Assembly: GCF_014196845.1 (NCBI RefSeq) | Contig: NZ_JACIEM010000001.1 | Coordinates: 1,178,001 to 1,242,000 of the forward strand | Source of the DNA: Aurantimonas endophytica | Lineage (GTDB): Bacteria > Pseudomonadota > Alphaproteobacteria > Rhizobiales > Rhizobiaceae | Direction of reading: 5' to 3' | DNA: 64,000 nucleotides | In this document: positions 16,402-24,896 of the stretch, in pieces | Layout of the letters: each line of letters begins with the position of its first letter | Numbering within the stretch: the first letter of the stretch is position 1 | The notes under the pieces: generated by a model | What the model saw: only the letters and a program-made list of their open reading frames with translations | What the model was told of the DNA's origin: nothing | Database searches by the model: none | Translations under genes and position numbers: made by a program

Positions 16402-17915
16402 GCAGAAAGACGACATTGCAGCTTGCCACCGCCACGGCGCTGGCCGCGCTGACGCTCGGCACCAGCATTGCCGAAGCCGCCGGCATCCTCAGCATCGGCC
16501 GGCGCGAGGATTCGACCACCTTCGACCCGATCGCCACGGCGCAGAACATCGATTTCTGGGTGTTCATGAACGTCTTCGACGTTCTGGTCCGGGTCGACAA
16601 GACCGGCACCAAGCTCGAACCGGGCCTGGCGGAAAACTGGACCATATCCGACGACGGCCTCACCTACACGATGAGCCTTCGCGACGCGAAATTCTCGGAC
16701 GGTTCGCCGATCACGGCCGAGGACGTCATCTATTCGCTGACGCGGCTGCGCGACGATGAATTGTCGCTTTGGAGCGATGGCTACAAGATCATCGAGTCGA
16801 TGGACGGTCCGGACGACCGGACGGTCGTCATCACCCTGTCGTCGCCCTCGGCGCCTTTCCTGTCGACGCTGGCGATGCCCGGTGCCTCGATCATTTCCAA
16901 GGCCGGCATGGAGGAGATGGGCGAAGAGGCCTATGCGGCCGATCCGGTCGCCTCCGGCGCCTTCACCGTCGCCGACTGGATCCGCGGCGACCGCGTGATC
17001 CTGGAGAAGAACCCGAATTTCTGGCAGGCCGACCGGGTCCGGCTGGACGGCGTCGAGTGGATTTCGATCCCGGATGACAATACCCGCATGCTGAACGTCC
17101 AGGCGGGGCAGATCGACGCCGCGATCTTCGTGCCGTTCTCGCGCGTCGAGCAGCTCCAGCAGGATCCGGAGCTGACCGTCCATCTTGAGCCCTCGACCCG
17201 CGAGGACGCTCTCCTGATCAACCACGCAAACGAACCGCTTGGAAACAAGGAGGTGCGCCAGGCGCTCGATTTCGCGATCAACAAGCAGGAGGTCATCGAC
17301 GCCGTCACATTCGGGATCGGCGAGGTCGCCAATTCCTACGTCCCGAAGGGGGCGCTGTACTACTATCCCGACAATCTGCTCCGGCCGCACGATCCCGAGA
17401 AGGCCAAGGCGCTTCTGGAGGAGGCCGGCGTCAGCGACCTGTCGCTCGACTATCTGGTGAAGGCCGGCGACGAGGTGGACGAGCAGATTGCCGTCCTGCT
17501 GCAGCGCCAGCTCTCCGAAGCCGGCGTCGAGGTCAACATCCAGAAGGTCGACGCCAGCCAGCAATGGGACATGCTCGTCGACGGCCAGTTCGACCTCGCC
17601 GTGGGCTACTGGACCAACGACATCCTTGATCCCGACCAGAAGACCACCTTCGTGCTCGGGAACGATACGAACATGAACTACATGACCCGCTACGACGCCC
17701 CCGAGGTCGCGCAGATGGTCGCCGATGCCCGGATCGAGATGGACGTCGGCAAGCGCGAAGAGATGTATGTCGAGCTGCAGAAGCAGGCCAAGGAGGACGT
17801 GAACTGGATCGACCTCTACTACAGCCCCTTCATCAACGTCTCTCGCAAGAACATCGAGAATTTCTACCAGAACCCGCTCGGCCGCTTCTTCCTGGAAGAC
17901 ACCGTCAAGAACTGA
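16398..17915 (+). CDS. periplasmic peptide-binding protein, family 5 (DppA-like)
   Basis: This 505-residue solute-binding protein has a Sec signal peptide ending near TSIAEA-AG (about residue 27). The family 5 core follows: STTFDPIATAQN near 40, EPGLAENWTISDDGLTYT, and the FSDGSPITAEDV motif. It captures the peptide-like ligand in the periplasm and delivers it to the Dpp-type permeases. It is unusually the last gene of its operon, and a strong terminator hairpin follows. In the PipR system the cognate binding protein is needed for uptake of the plant-derived signal, so this protein is the best candidate receptor for the ligand of the nearby LuxR. Confidence 0.93.
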   Translation: MSRKTTLQLATATALAALTLGTSIAEAAGILSIGRREDSTTFDPIATAQNIDFWVFMNVFDVLVRVDKTGTKLEPGLAENWTISDDGLTYTMSLRDAKFSDGSPITAEDVIYSLTRLRDDELSLWSDGYKIIESMDGPDDRTVVITLSSPSAPFLSTLAMPGASIISKAGMEEMGEEAYAADPVASGAFTVADWIRGDRVILEKNPNFWQADRVRLDGVEWISIPDDNTRMLNVQAGQIDAAIFVPFSRVEQLQQDPELTVHLEPSTREDALLINHANEPLGNKEVRQALDFAINKQEVIDAVTFGIGEVANSYVPKGALYYYPDNLLRPHDPEKAKALLEEAGVSDLSLDYLVKAGDEVDEQIAVLLQRQLSEAGVEVNIQKVDASQQWDMLVDGQFDLAVGYWTNDILDPDQKTTFVLGNDTNMNYMTRYDAPEVAQMVADARIEMDVGKREEMYVELQKQAKEDVNWIDLYYSPFINVSRKNIENFYQNPLGRFFLEDTVKN

Positions 17916-17968
17916 GGTTCGGGTCTAGACACCGTCGTCCGGGTTGATTTCGCCCACCCGACATCCGG

Positions 17969-17997
17969 AAATGGCGTGGCTTCAGGCCACGCCATTT
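17969..17997. terminator. 12-bp stem hairpin after the pip-dpp operon
   Basis: Perfect arms AAATGGCGTGGC and GCCACGCCATTT flank a TTCAG loop 54 nt after the binding-protein stop. A short A/T edge rather than a long U tract follows. It could stop transcription from both directions, since the opposing transporter operon ends to its right. Confidence 0.75.
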
Positions 17998-18341
17998 CGA
18001 TTCCCCGCATCGCGCCTGCCAGGCCGCCTGGAGCCAGCCACCGACCGGCGTACGTGGCTGCCCCGTCTCATGACGGCCTCGGCCCGACTGCAGAGAGCGA
18101 ATCTCTCCCGCCGCATGAACGGAGCGTGTCCGCTTCCTGCAAGGTGCCCGATCGGACCGCATCGGCCGTCCAGTACCAAACCTGCCGCCGGGCTGAATGC
18201 AGCGCCGGCATGCGCGAGCGTTCGATCGACGCCCGGTTCCGACGCGCGATCAACGGCCGCCGGTGCCCCGGCGACCACTAACGTCCATGCTATCGACGCG
18301 ATGGTCGGCGCGTTTCCCGGTGACGCCCGGCGACCGGTCGC
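17998..18341. other. intergenic stretch, no gene recognised
   Basis: This lies between two converging operons. The frames that stay open here have no recognisable domain, no ribosome-binding site and no neighbour overlap. I see nothing functional beyond the hairpin just to the left. Confidence 0.5.
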
Positions 18342-19145
18342 TCAGGCCTCTGCCCTGCGCCGGATTGCCCTCAGCACGACGCCGGCGAGGAGGAGCAAGG
18401 CGGCGGCGGTCAGTGTGCTCATGGTTCCAAGCGCCGGGACCATCGGCGTGTAGCCGGCGACCATCTTCGCGTAGAGCCATTTCGGCACCGTGGAATCGGC
18501 TCCCGCCGTGTAGAGCGACAGCGGGAAGTTGCCCCACGACAGCAGGAAGGCGAAGATCGCCCCGGACCAGATGCCGGGCCACAGGATCGGCAGCGTGACT
18601 TCGCGCAGGATGAACAGCCGGCTGGCGCCGAGATCGGCCGCCGCCTCCTCGACGCTCTTGTCGAAGCTGTAGACCTTGATCGCGATCACCAGCGTGACGA
18701 CCGGGATGATCCAGATGAGGTGGGCCACCGCCGCCGTGTGCCAGCTCGGCTGGATGCCGAGGGCGTTGAACCACAGGAGCAGCGCCAGGCCGAGGACGGG
18801 CTGCGGGAAGAAGATCGGCAGGAGGACGAGCTTCTGATAGAGCCGCCGGCCTTTCCAGTCGTAGCGGGCAAAAGCCAGTGCGCCGAAGAAGGCGACGACG
18901 ACCGAGACGACCGTCACGATGGCGGCGATCGCGAGCGAGGTCTTGACCAGCGTCGCGATCTCGATCGACGCGACGGTCCGCGACCACCATTCCAGCGAGA
19001 AGGCCCGGACCGGGAACATGAAGTAGCGGCCCTTCGACAGGCCCGCGAGCGCACCGCACAGGATCGGCAGGTAGACCACGACGAGGACGAGCCCGGTCCA
19101 GGTCCAGATGAAGGCATCGATACGGCGTTCGGAACGCTGGCTCAC
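18342..19145 (-). CDS. ABC transporter permease, PotC-type (polyamine-like)
   Basis: The 267-residue permease has about six transmembrane segments and the EAA-loop in EEAAADLGASRLFILREVTLP. The start is a GTG five bases past the stop of the PotB-type gene. A longer open frame exists upstream but is antisense noise. It is the last gene of the potD-A-B-C-like minus-strand operon. It belongs to the spermidine/putrescine/2-aminoethylphosphonate permease group; the actual ligand cannot be read from it. Confidence 0.92.
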   Translation of the reverse strand: MSQRSERRIDAFIWTWTGLVLVVVYLPILCGALAGLSKGRYFMFPVRAFSLEWWSRTVASIEIATLVKTSLAIAAIVTVVSVVVAFFGALAFARYDWKGRRLYQKLVLLPIFFPQPVLGLALLLWFNALGIQPSWHTAAVAHLIWIIPVVTLVIAIKVYSFDKSVEEAAADLGASRLFILREVTLPILWPGIWSGAIFAFLLSWGNFPLSLYTAGADSTVPKWLYAKMVAGYTPMVPALGTMSTLTAAALLLLAGVVLRAIRRRAEA

Positions 19146-19150
19146 CGGTC

Positions 19151-20131
19151 TCACTTTCGCCCGAGGATGCGATCGAGGTCGAGCCGGGCCATCACGACGA
19201 GCGACAGTCCGCTCACGACGACCATCAGCAGCACCGCGAGGGCCGAGCCGAGCGGCCAGTTCTGGGCATAGGTGAAGGCGGTCTCGATGTCGTGGGTCAC
19301 GGTGATGATCGCCTGTCCGCCGAGGATCTTCGATTCGGCCAGCGCGCCGGCGCCGAGCACGAAGCTCAGCAGCATGCCGATCAGGATGCCGGGCATCGCC
19401 AGCGGCAGCTCGATCTCGCGCCAGATCATCCATCGGCCGGCGCCGAGATCGCGCGCCGCGTCGACGAGGTCGCGGGGCACCATCGACAGGCCCAGCACCA
19501 GCGGAAACAGCATGAACGGCAGGTAGACATAGGCCATGCCGAAGAGGATGACGCCGGGCGTGTAGAGAACCTCGGGCCCGCCGGAGAAGCCGAGGGCCTT
19601 CAGCCCGCCGTCGAGAACGCCGTTGCGAATGAAGAACAGCACCCAGCCATAGAGCCGGACGTTCTCGGAGACGAAGAGCGGGAAGACGAAGAGGATGCTG
19701 ATGAAGCCGGACCAGCGGCCGAAGACGCGCACGAGGCCGACCGCGATCGGATAGGCGACGATCGCCAGAACCACAACGGTCAGCACCGCAAGCAGGATCG
19801 ACCATGCGAACGAGGTCCAGACAGTGTTGCCCGGCGCGACGATCGCGGCGTAATTGTCGAGGGTAAAGGAGCTGAAGACGTCGTAGCTGCGCGGCGTCGC
19901 GAAGGAATAGGCAAGGACCGTCAGCAGCGGCGCGACGAAGCCGAAGAGCAGCACCAGCAGCAGCGGTACAGAGGCCCGCAGGCCGGCGGATAGAGGCAGC
20001 CAGCCCGCGAGGGAGAGTTCGGCGCGGGGCGTCGGGACGGTTGAAATGGAGGGCCCCGCTGCCGCGCTTGCCTGCGCTGTCCGCTCTGTCCGTCCTGCGC
20101 CCGATGCGGCTCCCAGCCCGATCCCGCTCAA
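19151..20131 (-). CDS. ABC transporter permease, PotB-type (polyamine-like)
   Basis: About 326 residues; the membrane core starts near residue 45 (LRASVPLLLVLLFGF) and includes NVRLYGWV and the EAA-loop around VDAARDLGAGRWMIWREIELPLAMPG. No ATG or GTG fits between the upstream stop and the first membrane span. I chose a TTG one base after the ATPase gene's stop, which leaves a low-complexity Ala/Thr/Ser N-terminal tail of about 40 residues. The start is the uncertain part; the identity is not. It pairs with the PotC-type permease. Confidence 0.9.
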   Translation of the reverse strand: MSGIGLGAASGAGRTERTAQASAAAGPSISTVPTPRAELSLAGWLPLSAGLRASVPLLLVLLFGFVAPLLTVLAYSFATPRSYDVFSSFTLDNYAAIVAPGNTVWTSFAWSILLAVLTVVVLAIVAYPIAVGLVRVFGRWSGFISILFVFPLFVSENVRLYGWVLFFIRNGVLDGGLKALGFSGGPEVLYTPGVILFGMAYVYLPFMLFPLVLGLSMVPRDLVDAARDLGAGRWMIWREIELPLAMPGILIGMLLSFVLGAGALAESKILGGQAIITVTHDIETAFTYAQNWPLGSALAVLLMVVVSGLSLVVMARLDLDRILGRK

Positions 20132-20132
20132 C

Positions 20133-21320
20133 TCAGACCTCGACCACGATGGCGTCCCGGGCGTCCCAGCCCACCAAGACTGGCTGGTCGACAACGGCGG
20201 TTCGTCCGAGGCCGCGCGAAACTTCCGCCAGCATGACGCTGCTACCGACGCGGATCTGGTACTGCACCCGGGAGCCCAGCGAATACTCGTTGTAGAGAAC
20301 GCCCGAGAGGCAGTTGTCGGCCTCCCCCGGCCCTTGCACGAAGCGCAGGAACTCCGGCCGCACGACGACCGCGACCTCGGTGGCATCGGCCAAACGCTCC
20401 GGCAGGGCGAGCTTCAGCGGCGCCGTGCATTCCGGCGCCGTCCAGCCGCCACCCGTCGCCGATCGCCGCGCCGTCAGCACGTTGACCTCGCCGACGAACT
20501 CCGAGACGAAACGGTTGGCGGGGCGCGTGTAGATTTCCTCCGGCGTTCCGACCTGAACGAGGCGGCCGGCGCGCATGACGCCGATGCGGTCCGACATCAC
20601 CAGCGCCTCCTCCAGGCTGTGGGTGATGTAGACGAAGGTCTTGCCACTTTCCTTGTGAAGGTCCTTCAGCTCCTTCTCGAGCGCCTTCTTCAGCTTGTAG
20701 TCCAGCGCCGAGAGCGGCTCGTCGAAGAAGAGGATATCCGGGTCGTAGGCAAAGGCTCGGGCGAGCGCGACGCGCTGCTTCTCGCCGCCCGAACACTGCA
20801 TCACGTTCCGGCCGTAATGTCCCTCTGGCAGGCGGACCATCTTCATGAGCTCCAGCGCCCGCCGCCGGCGCTCGGCCGGCGCCATGCCGCGGACCTTGAG
20901 GGCGAATTCGATGTTGCGCCCGACAGTCATGTGCGGGAAGAGCGCCAGAGACTGGAAGACGAGGCAGGTCGGCCGCTTGTTCGGCGGCGTGTCGTTGATC
21001 TTGTGGCCGCGCAGCGTGATGTTGCCCTCGCTCGGGCTTTCCATCCCGGCCAGCATGCGCAGCAGTGTCGTCTTGCCCGAACCGGAGGGTCCGACGATGG
21101 TCAGGAACTCGCCTTCGCGGATGTCGAGGTCGATCCGCTCGACGGCGGCGAAATCCTTGAACATCTTGCGCACGCCGACCAGCTGCAGCACCGGCAAGCC
21201 CGAGGAACCGCTCCCCGCCTCGGCGGTCTCAGCCGGTGTCCCGGCGGCGGGCTTCATGTCGACAGGAACCATGTTCATCGCGACATCCAGGGAGCGATCC
21301 CGTTGTTCGGACCGGACCAT
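20133..21320 (-). CDS. ABC transporter ATP-binding protein, PotA-type
   Basis: The 395-residue ATPase has Walker [15 protein letters not shown]-loop VFQSLALFPH, Walker B ILFFDEPLSALD, H-loop ITHSLEEAL and a C-terminal TOBE-type domain. The signature reads CSGGEKQRV instead of the usual LSGGQ; Ser-Gly-Gly is kept, so activity is likely. An N-terminal tail of about 40 residues precedes the ABC core, and internal Met codons in it could be the true start. It energises the polyamine-type importer. Confidence 0.93.
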   Translation of the reverse strand: MVRSEQRDRSLDVAMNMVPVDMKPAAGTPAETAEAGSGSSGLPVLQLVGVRKMFKDFAAVERIDLDIREGEFLTIVGPSGSGKTTLLRMLAGMESPSEGNITLRGHKINDTPPNKRPTCLVFQSLALFPHMTVGRNIEFALKVRGMAPAERRRRALELMKMVRLPEGHYGRNVMQCSGGEKQRVALARAFAYDPDILFFDEPLSALDYKLKKALEKELKDLHKESGKTFVYITHSLEEALVMSDRIGVMRAGRLVQVGTPEEIYTRPANRFVSEFVGEVNVLTARRSATGGGWTAPECTAPLKLALPERLADATEVAVVVRPEFLRFVQGPGEADNCLSGVLYNEYSLGSRVQYQIRVGSSVMLAEVSRGLGRTAVVDQPVLVGWDARDAIVVEV

Positions 21321-21378
21321 GGGTCCGGACGGAGGGTCCGCCCCGTCCGGCTCCGGGAGCCGGCCAGAGCGGACGTGT

Positions 21379-22521
21379 CTATTTCGACCGCTTGGCGGCG
21401 GTCATGATGTCGAGGGCCGCGGCGTAATCCGGGACGATGTCGTATTCGACGGAGCGGCTCATGTCCTCCTCCAGCGTGTCGTACTGGATGGCGGCGAGCT
21501 GGTCCGGGGTGAACAGCTCGAAGCACTTCGGATTGCCCATCTGGCTCACCGGATTGAACGTGCCTTCCGCAAAGGCGACCGTGTGGGCCATCTCGGGCGT
21601 CTGGACGTATTTCAGGAATTCCGTCGCGAGCGGGGAAAGGTTCGGGTTGTTCACCGTCGAGGTGACCTCGATCCACGAGATGCCGCCCTTGCCGTCCATC
21701 GGGCCCGACAGCGGGCTGATCGCCTCCAGCTCGAGATAGCCGTCGGCGCGCGCCGGGGAGACCGAATAGGTGCCGCCGGTCATCTGCAGGTCGATCTCGC
21801 CGGACACGAGGGCCTGGTTCATCGTGGCGATGTCGCCGACCATCTTGGCACCGCCGAACACGCGCTGGGCGGTCTCGGCGAATTTCTGCATCTCCGCTTC
21901 GTCATGGACCTTGAAGGGATCGATGCCGGCGATCAGGAAGAGGTTGAAGACGTTCCAGTCGTCCGATTCCTGGATGCCGTAGCGCCCTGCGAGGGCCGGA
22001 TCATTGAAGATCTCCCAGCCCTGCTCCTCGGCCGTCGCCTTGGAGATCTTGTCGGTGTTGACGACGAAGCTGTAGGGCCCGAAGCGCTGGACGATGCCGA
22101 GAAGTTCGGCGCCGTCCTCGCTCATCGCCCAGCGATACGGGGCCTTGAACTGCGGCAGCATCGCGTCGAAGAGGGGCTCGAACTCGTCCCGGGGCAGCGG
22201 CTTGATCAGCCCCTCCGGATACATCACCTTGCGGGCCCAGGGATTGTTGACGTTGATGAGATCCCAGACCGACGTCTCCCCCGCCCGCAGGCGATTGATC
22301 ATCGTCGGGTCGTTGGTCAGGCTTTCGGCCCGGACGGTCGCGCCCTGCGACGTGCGGAACGGGTCGAGGACCTGCGCCGAGTTGTAGCCTTCCCAGCAGA
22401 GGATGTTCAGTTCGGTTTCGCGCGCCGCGTGCGCGGTCCGTGTCATCGCGGCGGGAAGGCCGAACGCCATCGCGCCGGTGCCCATGAGCTGCAATACGTC
22501 TCGTCTCGACATCGTGGCCAT
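21379..22521 (-). CDS. polyamine-type extracellular solute-binding protein (PotD-like)
   Basis: This 380-residue binding protein starts at an ATG preceded by GAGGGAG. Its signal sequence has a twin-arginine motif, SRRDVLQL, followed by a hydrophobic run ending TAHA, so Tat export is likely. The mature part begins with a LNILCWEGYNSAQVLDPF strand typical of spermidine/putrescine binding proteins. It is the first gene of its operon. A perfect dyad operator candidate lies in the promoter region it shares with the divergent SDR gene. Confidence 0.93.
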   Translation of the reverse strand: MATMSRRDVLQLMGTGAMAFGLPAAMTRTAHAARETELNILCWEGYNSAQVLDPFRTSQGATVRAESLTNDPTMINRLRAGETSVWDLINVNNPWARKVMYPEGLIKPLPRDEFEPLFDAMLPQFKAPYRWAMSEDGAELLGIVQRFGPYSFVVNTDKISKATAEEQGWEIFNDPALAGRYGIQESDDWNVFNLFLIAGIDPFKVHDEAEMQKFAETAQRVFGGAKMVGDIATMNQALVSGEIDLQMTGGTYSVSPARADGYLELEAISPLSGPMDGKGGISWIEVTSTVNNPNLSPLATEFLKYVQTPEMAHTVAFAEGTFNPVSQMGNPKCFELFTPDQLAAIQYDTLEEDMSRSVEYDIVPDYAAALDIMTAAKRSK

Positions 22522-22645
22522 ATGGGGAACTCCCTCTCGCGTGGTGATCCGAACCCTGGCCGGCGCCGCTGCGCGTTGCCTCGACGTCGTGACGGAGGCG
22601 ACACGCGGCATCGGAGCCGCTCATGTTGCGGCAGCTAACAACAAG

Positions 22646-22666
22646 AATGTTGGGTTTACAACATTT
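22646..22666. promoter_or_regulatory. dyad operator between the transporter operon and SDR
   Basis: AATGTTG and CAACATT form a perfect 7-bp dyad with a 6-nt spacer. The core TGTTGG-N5-CAACATTT recurs exactly, with the same spacing, upstream of the kinase gene. The position suits one repressor controlling both divergent promoters; the nearby DeoR-type protein is the natural candidate. Confidence 0.7.
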
Positions 22667-22746
22667 TTTTGGTCATGCATCCTTGCCACGTTTTCGGGCC
22701 GGATCTTGTCGCGGTCTCATCACCCTGAGCAGGAGGGAACCACTGC

Positions 22747-23523
22747 ATGCTGGCATCGCTGGAAGGCCGCACGGTCATCGTGACGGGGGGCAGCAAGGGG
22801 ATCGGTCTCGGCCTGGCCAGACGTTTCGGCGAGGCGGGGCTGGACGTCATGGTCGTCTCCCGCAACCTGTCGGAGGCCGAAACCGCCGCAGCCGGTATCG
22901 GTCCGAAGGCCTTCGGCTTCGCCGCCGATGTCTCCGACGCAGGCGCTGCGGAGGCGATGGCGACCGCCTGCCTCGAACGGACCGGCCGCATCGACATCCT
23001 CTGCGCCAATGCCGGCATCTTCCCCGCCGCCAAGCTCGACGAGATGACCGCCGCCGACTTCGACCATGTCATCGGCGTTAATCTGCGCGGCACCTTCCTG
23101 TCTGTGAAGGCCTGCCTGCCGGCGATGAAGGCGGCGCGCAAGGGACGGATCGTCCTCACCTCGTCGATCACCGGGCCGATCACCGGCTATCCCGGCTGGT
23201 CCCATTACGGGGCCAGCAAGGCCGGCCAGCTAGGCTTCATGCGGACGGCCGCGATCGAACTTGCGCCCTTCGGCATCACCGTGAACGCGGTCGGCCCCGG
23301 CAACATCCGTACCGAAGGCCTCGACGAACTCGGCGCCGACTATATCGCCAAGATGGCCGCTTCGATCCCGATGAAGCGATTGGGCTCGGTCGCCGACATT
23401 GCGAATGCCGCGCTGTTCCTCGCCTCCGACGAGGCTGCCTACATCACGGGCCAGATGCTCGTCGTCGACGGGGGGCAGATCCTGCCGGAATCGCTCGGGG
23501 CGCTGGAGGCCATGGACGCCTGA
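22747..23523 (+). CDS. SDR-family NAD(P)-dependent oxidoreductase
   Basis: The 258-residue classical short-chain dehydrogenase has the cofactor motif TGGSKGIG (residues 14-21), CANAG in place of NNAG, the catalytic Ser in LTSSITG and YGASK. The C-terminal VDGG motif is also present. It is divergent from the polyamine-type importer and convergent with the phospho-lyase gene, from which it is separated by a hairpin. A shared operator upstream suggests it oxidises or reduces an alcohol or semialdehyde in the same pathway. The substrate is unknown. Confidence 0.93.
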   Translation: MLASLEGRTVIVTGGSKGIGLGLARRFGEAGLDVMVVSRNLSEAETAAAGIGPKAFGFAADVSDAGAAEAMATACLERTGRIDILCANAGIFPAAKLDEMTAADFDHVIGVNLRGTFLSVKACLPAMKAARKGRIVLTSSITGPITGYPGWSHYGASKAGQLGFMRTAAIELAPFGITVNAVGPGNIRTEGLDELGADYIAKMAASIPMKRLGSVADIANAALFLASDEAAYITGQMLVVDGGQILPESLGALEAMDA

Positions 23524-23541
23524 GACAGGAGGGGCCGACGC

Positions 23542-23563
23542 CGAGCCGGATCAGGCCGGCTCG
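23542..23563. terminator. bidirectional hairpin between SDR and phospho-lyase
   Basis: Arms CGAGCCGG and CCGGCTCG surround a 6-nt loop that contains the stop codon of the minus-strand phospho-lyase. It sits 18 nt after the SDR stop. There is no U tract, so its strength is uncertain. Confidence 0.55.
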
Positions 23564-24885
23564 CTCGCCAGGAAATCGTCCAGCGCATCGACGAAGAAGT
23601 CGGCATTCTCGCGAGAGAACGGCAGCGGCGGGCGGATCTTAAGCGTATTGCCGAACGGACCGGCAGCGCCAATCAGGATGCCGCGATCGCGCAGGCCGTT
23701 GATGGCCCGGCGCGCCAGGGCTGCATCCGGCGTTCTCGCCTCGGGCTCGGACACGAATTCGAGGCCGACGAAAAGGCCCGCCCCGCGCACGTCGCCGATC
23801 GACGGCCGCAGCCGGGCGAGATCGCGCAGCCGGCCCATGAGATAGGTCCCGACCTCCTTCGCGTTCTCCATGAGCCCCTCGTCCTCGATCGCGTCAAGGA
23901 CGGCGAGCCCGGCAGCGGCGGCAACCGGGCTGCCGCCGAACGTGTTGAAATAGCCGACCGCGTCGCAGAAGGATTGCAGGACATCGGCCCGCACCGCGAC
24001 GCCGCCCATCGGGTAGCCGTTGCCCATCGGCTTGCCCATGGTAACGATGTCGGGAACGACGCCATGCCGCTCGAAGCCCCAGAAGCCGTCCCCCGTGCGG
24101 CCGAAGCCCGGCTGCACTTCATCGGCGATGAAGAGGCCGCCGTGGCGATGCACGACCTCGATCGCATCCTGCATGAAGCCGGGAGGATCGGCGTAGATGC
24201 CGTCGCTCGAGAAGATCGAGTCCGCGACGAAACCGGCAAAGCCGGCGCCGCTCGTTTTCAGCTCGTGGATCGCGCGGTCGAGGTCGGCGGCAAAATCTGC
24301 GCTGAGATCATTGGTCGGTCGGCGATAGGCGTCCGGCGCGGGGATGGCGCGAACATGAGCCGGCAGCGTCCTGCCCGGCATCGACGACGGAGAGATCGCC
24401 GTCACCGCGGCGGAGTTGCCGTGATAGGCCGTCTCGGTGACGACGAAACCCTCGCCGCCCGTCCAGTTGGTCGCCAGCCGCAGAGCGAGGTCGTTGCTCT
24501 CCGTGCCCGTACAGGTGAGCATGAGATGGGCAAGGCTCTCGGGAAGCTTTGCCAGCAGTCGCTCGGCATAGGTGTGGACGTTGTCGTAGAGATAGCGGGT
24601 GTGGATGTTGAGGACTGCGGCCTGCCGCGCCATCGCCTCCACCACCTTGGGGTGGCAGTGGCCGACGGACGGAACGTTGTTGTAAACGTCGAGATAGCGT
24701 GTCCCGTCGGCGGCCTGCATGAACACGCCTTCGGCGGAGACCATGTGGACCGGCCGTTCGTAGAACAGCACCGAAGCTGGCCCGAAGGTCCGTGCCCGGC
24801 GGTCGAGCAGGGCTTTGGTCTCGGCGTCGACCGCGGCGGCCCGCGCCGGATCGAAGCGGTTCATCGCGAGAATTTCCAGAGTCAT
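23551..24885 (-). CDS. class III PLP enzyme, AGXT2L-type phospho-lyase-like
   Basis: The 444-residue PLP enzyme has the PLP Asp at 255 in ADEVQPGFGR and the Schiff-base Lys at 285 in TMGKPMGNGYP. It resembles ethanolamine-phosphate and 5-phosphohydroxylysine phospho-lyases (AGXT2L1/AGXT2L2) more than true transaminases: NNVPSVGHCHP near 69, NIHTRYLYDNVH, FNTFGGSPVAAAAGLAVLD and IGDVRGAGLFVGLEFV. Those enzymes eliminate phosphate and ammonia from an O-phosphorylated amino alcohol. The adjacent gene, 11 nt upstream, is an APH-fold kinase, the same pairing as hydroxylysine kinase with its lyase. An ordinary aminotransferase role is the alternative. GAAGG precedes the ATG; Met8 is a second possible start. 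Confidence 0.88.
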   Translation of the reverse strand: MTLEILAMNRFDPARAAAVDAETKALLDRRARTFGPASVLFYERPVHMVSAEGVFMQAADGTRYLDVYNNVPSVGHCHPKVVEAMARQAAVLNIHTRYLYDNVHTYAERLLAKLPESLAHLMLTCTGTESNDLALRLATNWTGGEGFVVTETAYHGNSAAVTAISPSSMPGRTLPAHVRAIPAPDAYRRPTNDLSADFAADLDRAIHELKTSGAGFAGFVADSIFSSDGIYADPPGFMQDAIEVVHRHGGLFIADEVQPGFGRTGDGFWGFERHGVVPDIVTMGKPMGNGYPMGGVAVRADVLQSFCDAVGYFNTFGGSPVAAAAGLAVLDAIEDEGLMENAKEVGTYLMGRLRDLARLRPSIGDVRGAGLFVGLEFVSEPEARTPDAALARRAINGLRDRGILIGAAGPFGNTLKIRPPLPFSRENADFFVDALDDFLASEPA

Positions 24886-24896
24886 CTTGAATGCCT

